Origin: CAZEHJ01 sp964512485
GTDB lineage: Bacteria > Bacteroidota > Rhodothermia > Rhodothermales > UBA10348
DNA length: 53,227 nt
Direction: 5' to 3'
Assembly (NCBI GenBank): GCA_964512485.1
Contig: CAZEHJ010000018.1
Span: 1-53,227 of the forward strand
Under the pieces are notes generated by a model. That model was not told where the DNA came from, ran no database searches, and saw only the letters and a list, made by a program, of their open reading frames with translations. The translations under genes were made by a program, and so were the position numbers. Below, one piece after another: positions 1 through 8,261 of the stretch. The number at the start of each line of letters is the position of its first letter. Positions within the stretch are counted from its first letter, which is position 1.

Positions 1-78
1 GCCCTTGATTCGGGGTCAAAGATACCTCCCGAGCGTGTCCACACGCTCTAACAGGCTTCGTATCAGTTCTCTATCCAT
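1..78 (-). CDS. prfB: Peptide chain release factor 2, N-terminal end (partial, programmed +1 frameshift)
   Basis: Only the first codons lie in the window; the gene runs off its left edge. The minus strand from 78 reads MDRELIRSLLERVDTLGRYL and then an in-frame TGA (16-18). The end of this frame, GGG AGG TAT CTT TGA C, matches the autoregulatory RF2 frameshift site: an SD-like purine run, then one codon, then CTT, then TGA followed by C. After a +1 slip on CTT the reading continues D-P-E-S-R, and leucine-rich '-RYL-D-' is the usual RF2 sequence across the shift. RF2 releases peptides at UGA and UAA, so low RF2 favours the shift. The start lies 6 nt after the stop of the membrane-protein gene at 85-429, so the two are probably cotranscribed. 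The body of RF2 (GGQ motif) is not visible here. Confidence 0.85.
14..30 (-). promoter_or_regulatory. RF2 programmed +1 ribosomal frameshift site
   Basis: On the minus strand GGGAGG-TAT-CTT-TGA-C has the same order and spacing as the E. coli prfB site (AGGGGG-TAT-CTT-TGA-C). The internal Shine-Dalgarno-like run sits one codon upstream of the slippery CTT, and the TGA is in the poor-termination context followed by C. Only 20 codons precede the site, against 25 in E. coli. Confidence 0.88.
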
Positions 79-84
79 TCCGGG

Positions 85-429
85 TCAATCGTTTGTTTTA
101 GGTCGAAAGGAGGATCCGATCATTCCGCCGACTCCTCCAACCACAACTGAAATCAGAAGTGTAAGCAAAACCGTGACGAAAGCCGGAAGTGATCCCAGAA
201 GGCCCGCCATAACTTCGGCCATGTTCATGCTTTCCGACGGCGCCACCGCAAAATTGTACGCTATCAGAGCAGCCCACACAATTCCCAGGACCAGTGCGCC
301 GGTCCTGAATCCATTTCCTTTTCCGGCCCAGCCGGCATAAATGGCTCCAACTACACCCAATTCCCAACCGAGAATCAGGTGAAGAGCCAGTGCCAGAAGG
401 ACTCCAACGGGTACCGCAGTTTTACTCAT
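85..429 (-). CDS. Small membrane protein of unknown function
   Basis: A 114-residue protein. It has hydrophobic stretches at about 5-33 (VGVLLALALHLILGW, then VVGAIYAGW), 44-62 and 79-105, so three or four membrane segments are likely. The glycine-rich C-terminal helix (VVVGGVGGMIG) ends in a short charged tail. I recognise no enzymatic motif. The gene starts 10 bases after the stop of the aminotransferase upstream and ends 6 bases before the prfB start, so it sits in the middle of a three-gene minus-strand operon. The family is not recognised; it could be a DUF-type integral membrane protein restricted to the phylum. Confidence 0.7.
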   Translation of the reverse strand: MSKTAVPVGVLLALALHLILGWELGVVGAIYAGWAGKGNGFRTGALVLGIVWAALIAYNFAVAPSESMNMAEVMAGLLGSLPAFVTVLLTLLISVVVGGVGGMIGSSFRPKTND

Positions 430-438
430 CCGTATCTG

Positions 439-1644
439 TTAGAGGCTGGTTGCAGAAAGTGATCCTTCTTTGCATTGTTCAGCAAATCGGGTGATTCGCC
501 GTACAGCTTCCTCGATGTTCTCCATGGAATTCGCGTATGAGCAGCGCACATACCCGGCCCCACTGGGACCAAACGCATCGCCTGGTACTACCGCCACGTG
601 TTCTGCCTCCAGAAGTTGTTGGGCAAAGTCTTCTGAATTCAGACCCGTTGACGTGATGTCGGGGAAACAGTAAAAAGCTCCTTCAGGCTCGAACGTTGGA
701 AGTCCGGCAGCCCTGAATCCATCCACGATCGTGCGACGACGTGCATCGTAGGCTTGCCTCATTTTCTCAACATCCGGTTGAGACTCCCGCATTCCAGCGA
801 GGGCTCCCCATTGGCTTGCCGTCGGTGCAGACATGATGATGTACTGATGCAGTTTGTACATGGCATCATAAATCGGCTTCGGCGCGCACGCGTATCCGAC
901 ACGCCATCCGGTCATGGCATACGCTTTCGAAAAGCCGCCCATCAACACCGTCCTCTCCTTCAGGCTTTCGATGGACGGAAGGCACGTATGACCACGCTCG
1001 TAAGCTTGACCGTAGATAAGTCTGTCGTATATCTCGTCCGAAAGAACGAGCAGATCGTGTTTTTCAACGACTTCAGCTATTTCTTCCAGCGTCTCCCTCT
1101 GCAACACTGCTCCCGTAGGATTGCTGGGATAAGCCAGGAACAGCACTTTCGTGCGATCTGTAATGCGGGATTCGATATCGGCGGCGGTAACCTGGAAATT
1201 GTGCTCTACCGACGTAGGGACATATTTGACCGTAGCCCCGGCAAATATCGCCGTTGGACCATAGGACACGAAACATGGCTCCGGTATCAGAATTTCGTCG
1301 CCGGGATTCAACAGGGCCAACATGGCCAATTGAACAGCTTCACTGGCTCCTACCGTCACAAGAATCTGGTCTGCGGGATCGTAATGAACCCCGTAGAGGC
1401 GATTGATCTCTTCTGAAATGGCCTCTCTAAGCGGTGCAATCCCGGCGTTTGACGTGTAACCCGTTTTGCCTTCGTCCATCGAACGTTTGGCTCCCTGCAT
1501 GATGGCAGCGGGTGAAACAAAGTCCGGTTCACCAATTCCGAGGGTAATAACCTCGTCCATGGTCGCTGCAATCTCAAAAAAACGTCGTATTCCTGACGGT
1601 GGAACCGTCTGAACTCTCTGAGATAATCTTTTTTCCAGATCCAT
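439..1644 (-). CDS. Class I/II (fold type I) PLP aminotransferase
   Basis: A 401-residue pyridoxal-phosphate aminotransferase of the aspartate/aromatic (AspC/PatA-like) branch. The small-domain start, the substrate loop GIGEPDF, NPTG at about 175-178, the PLP-pairing Asp in LSDEIYD near 203 and the Schiff-base lysine in GGFSKAYAMTGWRVGYA (about Lys240) are all present. It should transfer amino groups between an amino acid and 2-oxoglutarate in the cytoplasm; the exact substrate cannot be read from the sequence. I chose the ATG at 1644 (MDLEKRLSQRV), because the eight extra residues of the longer frame (MNSRRCFK) do not resemble the family. It is the first gene of the operon with the small membrane protein and prfB. 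Confidence 0.9.
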   Translation of the reverse strand: MDLEKRLSQRVQTVPPSGIRRFFEIAATMDEVITLGIGEPDFVSPAAIMQGAKRSMDEGKTGYTSNAGIAPLREAISEEINRLYGVHYDPADQILVTVGASEAVQLAMLALLNPGDEILIPEPCFVSYGPTAIFAGATVKYVPTSVEHNFQVTAADIESRITDRTKVLFLAYPSNPTGAVLQRETLEEIAEVVEKHDLLVLSDEIYDRLIYGQAYERGHTCLPSIESLKERTVLMGGFSKAYAMTGWRVGYACAPKPIYDAMYKLHQYIIMSAPTASQWGALAGMRESQPDVEKMRQAYDARRRTIVDGFRAAGLPTFEPEGAFYCFPDITSTGLNSEDFAQQLLEAEHVAVVPGDAFGPSGAGYVRCSYANSMENIEEAVRRITRFAEQCKEGSLSATSL

Positions 1645-1805
1645 CTTGAAACACCTTCTACTGTTCAATCCTGCTCAAAAAGCGGTTTGGAATATACAAC
1701 CACCATATCTGGGATCGGTTGATTTTCCGCGCAGAATCTTTGCTTGTTCCGAGCCGGAGGCCTCGGTAATTTCAGCCAATTCAATTTCGCAATCACTCAC
1801 AGGCA

Positions 1806-3311
1806 ATGACAGGCAATATGTCTGAAGTACTGAATCAGAATTTTATCGACGGCATCTGGCAGGATTCTGCCGGCGGAGCGACCTTCAAAGACGTCAATCC
1901 GGCCATCAACAGTGACATCATCGGTCAGTTTCCCGAATCGGGTGTCGAGGATGTAGATGACGCCGTGCGAGCAGCACGAAAAGCGTTCAAGACCTGGGGC
2001 AGCATGCCCGCTCCCGCTCGTGGAGACGTGCTTCGCCGCATCGGAGACCTGCTCACTGAACGAAAAAGTGAACTGGCCTTCCAGATGACCCGTGAGATGG
2101 GAAAACCGTTTTTCGAAACGAAAGGAGATGTTCAGGAAGCGATCGACACCGCCTACTACGCCGCGACAGAAACGCGTCGTTTGTTTGGACACACGGTGCC
2201 ATCGGAGATGCCCAACAAGTTCAATATGTCGATCAGACGTCCAATTGGCGTCTGCGGCGTAATCACAGCATGGAATTTTCCGGTGGCTGTTCCGACATGG
2301 AAGATGTTTCCAGCGCTTGCTGCCGGCAATACGGTTGTTTTCAAACCGAGCGAAGATGCTCCACACAGTGGTGCCCTCCTGGTGAAAATCTTTGAGGATT
2401 CCGGCCTTCCTCCGGGAGTTGTCAATCTTGTACAGGGTGGTGGTAATGCGGGCCGTGCTCTTGTTGAGCACCCGGACGTCAACGCCGTGTCCTTCACCGG
2501 CTCGACTGAAACAGGGTCCAAAATTGGTGAAGCCTGCGGACGAATGCACAAGCGATTCTCCCTCGAAATGGGCGGCAAGAATCCGATGATCGTTCTGGCC
2601 GACGCAGATCTGGATCTCGTAATCGACGGGCTTCTCTGGGGCGCGTTTGGTACGACCGGTCAGCGTTGCACAGCAACCTCCCGCCTTATCGTCCATGAAG
2701 ACGTGCACGACGAGCTGGTCGGAATGTTGAAGGACAAAGCCGAGGCTCTGAAACTGGGTTACGGCAACGAGGACGACACAGAGATGGGACCCGTCATCAA
2801 CCAGAAGGGCCTCGAGAAGATCGAATACTACATTGGTGTCGGTAAAGAAGAAGGAGCAACCGTTCTGACTGGTGGCAGCCGTGAGTTCGCTGAAGGATAT
2901 GAGGACGGATTCTTCTTCCAGCCTACCATCCTGACCGATGTGACGTCAAACATGCGGGTGGCAAAAGAAGAAATCTTTGGCCCCGTTCTGTCTGTCATCA
3001 AGATTTCTTCCTACGAGGAGGCTGTCAAAGTGGCGAACAACATAGAATATGGTCTTTCATCGGCGATATACACCAAAGACGTAGCAACAGCCTTCCGAGC
3101 GATGCACGAAATCGAAGCTGGTATCACCTACGTGAACGGCCCAACGATTGGAGCAGAAGCCCACATGCCATTTGGCGGCGTTAAGGGAACCGGTAATGGC
3201 CACCGCGAGGGCGGATGGGAAGTATTTGAGTTCTATACAGAAACGAAGACAGTTTATGTTGACTACAGCGGCAAGCTGCAGAAGGCACAGATTGACAACG
3301 TAGACGACTAG
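1806..3311 (+). CDS. NAD(P)-dependent aldehyde dehydrogenase
   Basis: A 501-residue ALDH-superfamily enzyme that oxidises an aldehyde to its acid. Visible catalytic elements are the oxyanion Asn in ITAWNFP (about 157), the cofactor Lys in FKPSE (180), the Rossmann turn FTGSTETG (230-237), the general base Glu in LEMGGKNP (254) and the nucleophilic Cys in GQRCTA (288). The TTGQRCTATSRL stretch and the C-terminal MPFGGVKGTGNGHREGG resemble the ALDH7/alpha-ketoglutaric-semialdehyde group, but the substrate is not determined. The start is ATG 1806 or the ATG four codons later (1818); neither has a clear ribosome-binding site. The gene stands alone, diverges from the aminotransferase operon and ends at a strong terminator. 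Confidence 0.93.
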   Translation: MTGNMSEVLNQNFIDGIWQDSAGGATFKDVNPAINSDIIGQFPESGVEDVDDAVRAARKAFKTWGSMPAPARGDVLRRIGDLLTERKSELAFQMTREMGKPFFETKGDVQEAIDTAYYAATETRRLFGHTVPSEMPNKFNMSIRRPIGVCGVITAWNFPVAVPTWKMFPALAAGNTVVFKPSEDAPHSGALLVKIFEDSGLPPGVVNLVQGGGNAGRALVEHPDVNAVSFTGSTETGSKIGEACGRMHKRFSLEMGGKNPMIVLADADLDLVIDGLLWGAFGTTGQRCTATSRLIVHEDVHDELVGMLKDKAEALKLGYGNEDDTEMGPVINQKGLEKIEYYIGVGKEEGATVLTGGSREFAEGYEDGFFFQPTILTDVTSNMRVAKEEIFGPVLSVIKISSYEEAVKVANNIEYGLSSAIYTKDVATAFRAMHEIEAGITYVNGPTIGAEAHMPFGGVKGTGNGHREGGWEVFEFYTETKTVYVDYSGKLQKAQIDNVDD

Positions 3312-3334
3312 AAATCCAACCAATCTGTTGAAAA

Positions 3335-3370
3335 GGGGCGTGTCACCGTAGTGACACGCCCCTCTTTTTT
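3335..3370. terminator. Strong rho-independent terminator, probably bidirectional
   Basis: A perfect 12-bp stem, GGGGCGTGTCAC / GTGACACGCCCC, closes a CGTA tetraloop and is followed by TCTTTTTT on the plus strand. On the minus strand the same stem is followed by TTTT. It sits between the converging aldehyde dehydrogenase (stop 3311) and Na/Pi transporter (stop 3370), so it can serve both. Confidence 0.93.
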
Positions 3371-5055
3371 CAGTTTTCCTCCCTTCCATCACGGGCATGT
3401 TCAAGAACACCTTTCGCCAGGCGCCGCGTGAGACTGTACACTCGTTTGGATGCTTCCACAATTTCGGACTCCAGACCAAATCGCCTCGCACGCTCGCCAG
3501 AACTCTGCGCTAGCTTTGCCGCCAAGTGGGTGTTCAGTTCACTTACCCTGGTATTCAGTCTTCCCTTCTCTTTTCTGATCTGCTTCGCCAACTTCACATT
3601 CTTGTCATTTATCGACTGAATGGCGGTTTCGAGGGACGGAATGACCGAGAGGATCAGTGCTTTCATCATTTCTCTCGTCTCATCGCTGAACTCCTCTCGA
3701 AACCGAGTGCGTTGGTGACCTGTGTGCACATAATCCGTCTCAATCAAATCACCGATATTCTCCAAGATATTAGCACTGTTCAGGTACAGCCTGAGATCAC
3801 GAACGTCTTCCGGCGACAGTGATTGCGCCGAAACCAGGCCCAAATAGCTTGTGATCTGCCTGTACAGGTCGTCGATTTCTTCATCGAGATCTCTCAATGC
3901 GTCCAACTCGAGTTCACTTCCTGTCAAGACTACGTCTGCTGCCCGGCGAATCATTTCGATGACTCGATCGCCCATCCTTCCGATTTCAAGCCTTGCCCGA
4001 TCAATGGCCAGAGACGGAGTCGAAACAAGGAGATTGTCTAGATATTTCGATTGCAACCTCAGCTCATCTTTGATTGGTTTTTCCTTCACCATCTTCGTTG
4101 CCAACCATGCCATCGGACGTGCGAATCCGATGAGCAATACAGTATTGGCGACGTTGAATAATGTGTGTGCATTCGCTATTTCCCGAGCAACATTTTCAGC
4201 CGCCAGATTGGCAGATGTCGGATTCATATTTACGGTCATCCAATCTGCCATGAGCACAAGTTCTTCTATGAAGCCAACCCAAATCAATACTCCAATCACG
4301 TTGAACATAACGTGGATTACGGCGGCTCGCACAGCCTCTGCTGGCTTGCCGAGTGCCGCAAGTGCTGCCGTAACGCACGTTCCGATGTTGGCTCCGAAAG
4401 CGAGCGCTATTCCTGCCTCCAGAGACACCAAGCCTTGAGAGGACAACACAATTATTATCCCCATGGTTGCGGCTGACGACTGAACTACCGCCGTGAACAG
4501 TGCCCCGGCCAGAATGCCAGCCATGGGAGATGCCATACTTCCCATCATATCGATGAAAGGATCATAAGACCTCAATGGATACGTGGAATCTGACATCATT
4601 GTCATTCCAAAAAAGATCAGACCGATCCCGAGTGTCATCGTCGCAACATCGCGGTAGTACTGCTTTTTGGTAAACACCACCCAAAGACCTCCCACGGCAA
4701 TCAACGCCATCGCCAATTTTGTCACCTTGAAGGCGATGATCTGAGCCGTGACGGTGCTACCGATATTCGCACCCATTATCACTCCCACGGATTCTGACAT
4801 GCTGATCAGTCCGGCAGAAATGAACCCTACAAGCAATACTGTGGTAACCGACGAGGACTGAATGACACCTGTGATGAATGCACCGGCCAAAACGCCCTTG
4901 AATCGATTAGAAGTCAGTCTGGAGAGGACCCGCTTCATGGTGCTTCCGGCCAGCCGCTTCAAGCTCTCAGCCAGAATCAAGAGTCCATACAAAAAAATAG
5001 AGAGCCCCCCGGCTACTCCGATAATCAGTTCCGTCCAGCCTATAGATTGGCTCAT
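3370..5055 (-). CDS. Na+/phosphate cotransporter, NptA/YjbB family, with PhoU-like C-terminal domain
   Basis: A 561-residue inner-membrane protein. The N-terminal half (about 10-320) holds two repeated Na/Pi-cotransporter units, each with the diagnostic QSS motif: GVIQSSSVTTVLL (QSSS at 66-69) and AVVQSSAATMGII (QSSA at 192-195). The C-terminal part, from about 345, is a helical PhoU-like domain (RLEIGRMGDRVIEMIRRA; LRLYLNSANILENIGDLIE). Known relatives move phosphate with sodium. It diverges from the porin-pst operon, which makes this a phosphate locus with both a secondary and a primary transporter. The start ATG 5055 gives a short periplasmic or cytoplasmic N-terminus before the first helix. 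No phosphate-specific regulator gene is adjacent. Confidence 0.93.
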   Translation of the reverse strand: MSQSIGWTELIIGVAGGLSIFLYGLLILAESLKRLAGSTMKRVLSRLTSNRFKGVLAGAFITGVIQSSSVTTVLLVGFISAGLISMSESVGVIMGANIGSTVTAQIIAFKVTKLAMALIAVGGLWVVFTKKQYYRDVATMTLGIGLIFFGMTMMSDSTYPLRSYDPFIDMMGSMASPMAGILAGALFTAVVQSSAATMGIIIVLSSQGLVSLEAGIALAFGANIGTCVTAALAALGKPAEAVRAAVIHVMFNVIGVLIWVGFIEELVLMADWMTVNMNPTSANLAAENVAREIANAHTLFNVANTVLLIGFARPMAWLATKMVKEKPIKDELRLQSKYLDNLLVSTPSLAIDRARLEIGRMGDRVIEMIRRAADVVLTGSELELDALRDLDEEIDDLYRQITSYLGLVSAQSLSPEDVRDLRLYLNSANILENIGDLIETDYVHTGHQRTRFREEFSDETREMMKALILSVIPSLETAIQSINDKNVKLAKQIRKEKGRLNTRVSELNTHLAAKLAQSSGERARRFGLESEIVEASKRVYSLTRRLAKGVLEHARDGREEN

Positions 5056-5199
5056 TATTGGGTGTTATTGTGTTAACGAACAATCTCAATATGACGAATA
5101 GTCAGGGTGTTAATACTAAGATAACATTGCATATCTAGCTTTGCGGATGTGATTGATTCAAGCTCTGAATCCCACTACAACATCCCAAACATCTACGTT
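5056..5199. promoter_or_regulatory. Divergent control region of the phosphate locus
   Basis: The 144 bases between the Na/Pi transporter and the porin contain two adjacent 8-bp direct repeats (GTGTTATT 5062-5069 and GTGTTAAC 5070-5077) and a third copy, GTGTTAAT, at 5107-5114. A match to the Bacteroidota -7 element TAnnTTTG (TAGCTTTG, 5136-5143) lies 21 bases after the third repeat and 57 bases before the porin ATG. Repeats in place of a -33 box would suit a PhoB-type activator, but the spacing differs from the E. coli Pho box and no protein is shown to bind. Confidence 0.4.
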
Positions 5200-6192
5200 A
5201 TGAAAACGCCTTCTCTGCCAGTTCTGGTAGTAGTTGCCCTGTTCGCCCACCTTTCATTGACAACTGTTTCAGCCCAAGACTCTGTTCAGCTGAGTGGTAC
5301 CATCTTCTCAGACTACAGCTATACCGTCACTTCGCCGAATGGAGACATGGATGGCGAGAACGGCTTTGGATTCCGCCGAGTATATCTCACAGCCGATTAC
5401 AAAATGTCTGAAAGCTTTTCCGGGCGAGTACGTTTCGAAGGAGCCGACAATTCCACCACCTCGCAGGGCAAGCCTGCTCCGTTTGTCAAGGATCTATACG
5501 TCAAATGGAAGAATGCGATCGGCGATGGACATAACATCACGTTCGGCCTTTCTTCGCCTCCGATGTGGGGTGTTTCAGAAAAGGTCTGGGGGTACAGAAG
5601 TCTTGAAAAGACAATCATGGACCGTACCAAAATCGCCAGCTCGAGAGACATGGGTATAACTCTTCAGGGCCCATTGAATCCTGACGGCACGATCAAATAT
5701 GCTTTGATGGCTGCCAACAACTCTGGCGGAAAGGCGGAATCGGATAAATACAAAAGGATTTACGGTCAGATCGAGCTACACCCGAACGAAAACGTGTCCA
5801 TCACGCTGGGAGGAGACTACTACGATTTTGATGGTGGCACTTCGCTCGGTGGCAACGCATTCGCCGGCTATTCGGGGGATGGTTTCAAGCTGGGTGTCGA
5901 AGGATACCTGAATCCTCGGTCATTCGACGATGCCGACGAAGATGATACACGAATCGGAATTTCGGTGTTCGGCCAAAAGCAGATCGATGATACCAAACGA
6001 CTTGTTGCGCGCTTCGATTTCTTCGACCGGGATAACATGGGGGTCACCTCAAACCAGAATTGGGCCATCCTCGGCGTTGGTTTCAGCCCGGAAAACGGAA
6101 TTGAAATCATTCCAAATGTCATTTACACCAAGAATGACTTCGAAGATGATGCTACAATTATCGCTCGACTTACAGTAAAGGCCTCCTTTTAG
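5200..6192 (+). CDS. Outer-membrane porin of the phosphate operon (OprO/P-like barrel)
   Basis: A 330-residue secreted protein. I chose ATG 5200 (MKTPSLPVLVVVALFAH...), which starts a signal peptide with likely cleavage after VSA (before QD). The longer GTG start at 5149 would put 17 polar residues before it. The mature part alternates polar and hydrophobic residues in short strands and ends in phenylalanine (TVKASF), as outer-membrane barrels do. Segments such as RRVYLTADYKMSESFSGRVRFEG and GITLQGPLNPDGTIKYALMAANN resemble short phosphate/anion porins. It leads the pst operon, 59 bases before pstS, so a role in letting phosphate across the outer membrane is the natural inference. Ion selectivity is not shown. 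Confidence 0.75.
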   Translation: MKTPSLPVLVVVALFAHLSLTTVSAQDSVQLSGTIFSDYSYTVTSPNGDMDGENGFGFRRVYLTADYKMSESFSGRVRFEGADNSTTSQGKPAPFVKDLYVKWKNAIGDGHNITFGLSSPPMWGVSEKVWGYRSLEKTIMDRTKIASSRDMGITLQGPLNPDGTIKYALMAANNSGGKAESDKYKRIYGQIELHPNENVSITLGGDYYDFDGGTSLGGNAFAGYSGDGFKLGVEGYLNPRSFDDADEDDTRIGISVFGQKQIDDTKRLVARFDFFDRDNMGVTSNQNWAILGVGFSPENGIEIIPNVIYTKNDFEDDATIIARLTVKASF

Positions 6193-6251
6193 GACTCCCA
6201 CTACACTGCATCCGATCAATTTTTCGACTTAACTCAAATCTTCCTCTGAAA

Positions 6252-7142
6252 ATGCGCACAATGAAAAATCTCTGTCTCATCCTGCTGGCCACCGTATTTC
6301 TGACTGCGTGTGGTAGGCCGGAAGGAGGCTCATCACGAGTCGTTCTGGAAAACAAGGGCTCCGATACTCTGGTGAACGTTGCTCAAGCGTGGGCAGAAAC
6401 GTACCAGACTGTCAATCCAAACATGGCAGTTGCCGTGACGGGAGGCGGTTCCGGAACCGGTATTGCCGCCCTGATCAATGGAACAGTTGATATCGCAAAC
6501 GCATCACGCCAAATCAAAGACTCAGAGCGTGCCACAATGGTCGAATCAGGCACCACGCCTGTCGAGCACATTGTCGGCTTCGATGCTCTTGCCATCTTCC
6601 TTCATCCGGATAATCCAATTGATGAAATATCAACCGCGCAACTCAAGGATATCTATGCGGAAGGAGGAGCGGTCGAACGTTGGTCGCAACTGGGAGTCAC
6701 GGTTCCAGGCTGCTCGAGTGATGAGATTGTACGAGTAAGTCGTCAGAATAATTCCGGGACGTACGCTTATTTCCGCGATGCCGTCCTTGAAAAAGACGAC
6801 TTCAAACTCGGCTCACGGGACATGCACGGATCCAAAGATGTCGTGGATCTGGTAATGAACACGTCCTGCGCAATCGGTTACAGCGGTCTGGCTTACGCAA
6901 CACATGAGGTCAAAATGCCTTGTGTGATATCTGCCGGATCTGATTCCTGTATCGCACCTTCCGTTGCAACCGCGCTGGACGGCAGTTACCCTATCGCGCG
7001 TCCCCTGTTCATGTATACGGCGGGTCAGCCGGCAGGGATTGTCAAAGAATATCTGTCATGGATCCTCAGCGAAGAGGGTCAGTGCATCATTCTGGCCAAG
7101 GGATACGCTCCGGCTGTCGACGTCGAATGTTCTGCTTCCTGA
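6252..7142 (+). CDS. pstS: Phosphate ABC transporter substrate-binding lipoprotein PstS
   Basis: A 296-residue periplasmic phosphate-binding protein. The signal peptide ends in the lipobox LTAC, so Cys20 would be lipidated. The phosphate-pocket elements of the PstS family are visible: KGSDTL near the mature N-terminus, GGGSGTGIAALINGTVDIANASR in the first lobe, and VSRQNNSGTYAYF, the counterpart of the R-x-x-x-SGT loop. It delivers Pi to PstC/PstA. The length matches the short PstS form of Gram-negative FCB bacteria. ATG 6252 or ATG 6261 (three codons later) may be the start. It sits between the porin and the phoU fusion. Confidence 0.93.
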   Translation: MRTMKNLCLILLATVFLTACGRPEGGSSRVVLENKGSDTLVNVAQAWAETYQTVNPNMAVAVTGGGSGTGIAALINGTVDIANASRQIKDSERATMVESGTTPVEHIVGFDALAIFLHPDNPIDEISTAQLKDIYAEGGAVERWSQLGVTVPGCSSDEIVRVSRQNNSGTYAYFRDAVLEKDDFKLGSRDMHGSKDVVDLVMNTSCAIGYSGLAYATHEVKMPCVISAGSDSCIAPSVATALDGSYPIARPLFMYTAGQPAGIVKEYLSWILSEEGQCIILAKGYAPAVDVECSAS

Positions 7143-7187
7143 CCCTGATTTCAGTTCAACTTCTAGACGTATAGCTCATCACCCTAC

Positions 7188-8246
7188 ATGTCACATTACG
7201 AACAACGCCTGGAGCACGACCTGACTGACATTCGCTCCTCCATTTCACGAATGGGAGAAGCCGTTCAGCTCAATCTTGCCAATTCCATTTCGGCTCTGTT
7301 CTCCAAAAACAGGGATCTGGCGTACAACACCATACTGGGGGACCACCCGGTCAACCGGGAAATGGAAGCCCTCAATCTGAAGTGTCATCGCTTCATCGCC
7401 AAACATCTGCCCTCGGCCGGGCACTTGAGGTTCATTTCGTCTTCCTTGCGGATAATCATCCTGCTCGAGCGCATCGGTGACTACGCCGTCACGATTTCGA
7501 AAGAAGCAGCCCACGTACGTCGCGGCCTAAAAGGACAGTTCCGGGACGATGCGGCGAAGATGGCTGATGATGCTCAGAAGATGCTGAAAAAGGCGCTTGG
7601 CGCATATGAAGATCAGAATGCTGAGAAGGCGCTGGCAACCATCAAGCTGGCCAAAAAGGTGGATCGTAAATTTTTTCTCGCCTATTCGGATCTCGTGGAA
7701 GAGGATGACGACCGCCTGTCCACCTCCGAGCTGTTTTCCAGGTTGGTTGTGATTCGACAAATCGAACGCGTGAGCGATCAGGCCAAGAATCTGTGCGAAG
7801 AGATCGTGTTCTCTGAAACCGGTAAAACGAAGAAGCGCAGAAAATACCGCCTTCTGTTTTTGGACGAAAAGGACGATTCAGCAACTCAACTGGCAGTTGC
7901 TATCTGTCGCAAGTACCATGGGGACCGAATAAAGGCTTTCAGTGCGGGCTCGAATCCGTCGTCTGAACTATCACAAGCCACTAAGGATCTGTGTGACGAG
8001 CGGGGTCTGGACACAAGTGGTCTGGATCCTTCGTCCGTTGATACTGAAAGCGAGTACTGGGCCAACGCTGATGTCTTTGTCACGATCAACTTCAATGTGG
8101 ATGACTACGGTGGCAGCCTGCCATATGACGCGGCAGCTGTGAAATGGGACCTGTCTGATACAGATTCAGCTGAATCCGTTTTTCACGACCTCTCGGACAA
8201 AGTGGACGACCTCGTCCATCTGGTCCGCGGGCCAGTAACTGATTGA
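7188..8246 (+). CDS. phoU: PhoU fused to a degenerate low-Mr phosphatase/ArsC-like domain
   Basis: A 352-residue two-domain protein. Residues about 1-209 are a complete PhoU: two three-helix repeats, with the acidic E/D-x-x-x-D signatures LLERIGDYAVTISKE and VIRQIERVSDQAKNLCEE. PhoU links Pst transport to Pho signalling at the inner membrane. After a basic linker (KTKKRRK), residues 219-347 follow the low-molecular-weight phosphatase/arsenate-reductase fold: RLLFL strand, helix, IKAFSAGSNP, VDTESEYWANADVFVTI, and a VKWDLSDT loop. In the P-loop CxxNxxRS the nucleophile Cys is Asp226, the Asn is Asp229 and the Arg is Ala232. Catalysis is therefore not expected, although the general-acid Asp (324) remains. 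It lies between pstS and pstC, whereas phoU usually follows pstB. Confidence 0.88.
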   Translation: MSHYEQRLEHDLTDIRSSISRMGEAVQLNLANSISALFSKNRDLAYNTILGDHPVNREMEALNLKCHRFIAKHLPSAGHLRFISSSLRIIILLERIGDYAVTISKEAAHVRRGLKGQFRDDAAKMADDAQKMLKKALGAYEDQNAEKALATIKLAKKVDRKFFLAYSDLVEEDDDRLSTSELFSRLVVIRQIERVSDQAKNLCEEIVFSETGKTKKRRKYRLLFLDEKDDSATQLAVAICRKYHGDRIKAFSAGSNPSSELSQATKDLCDERGLDTSGLDPSSVDTESEYWANADVFVTINFNVDDYGGSLPYDAAAVKWDLSDTDSAESVFHDLSDKVDDLVHLVRGPVTD

Positions 8247-8261
8247 CGGAGTCGCTGATTC

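Noticed and set aside
754..1416. 220-codon frame antisense to the aminotransferase
   Set aside because: Lies wholly opposite a gene with all catalytic motifs; its composition is not protein-like.
1797..2708. 303-codon open frame antisense to the aldehyde dehydrogenase
   Set aside because: It is a shadow of a clear ALDH gene, with no domain or start context of its own.
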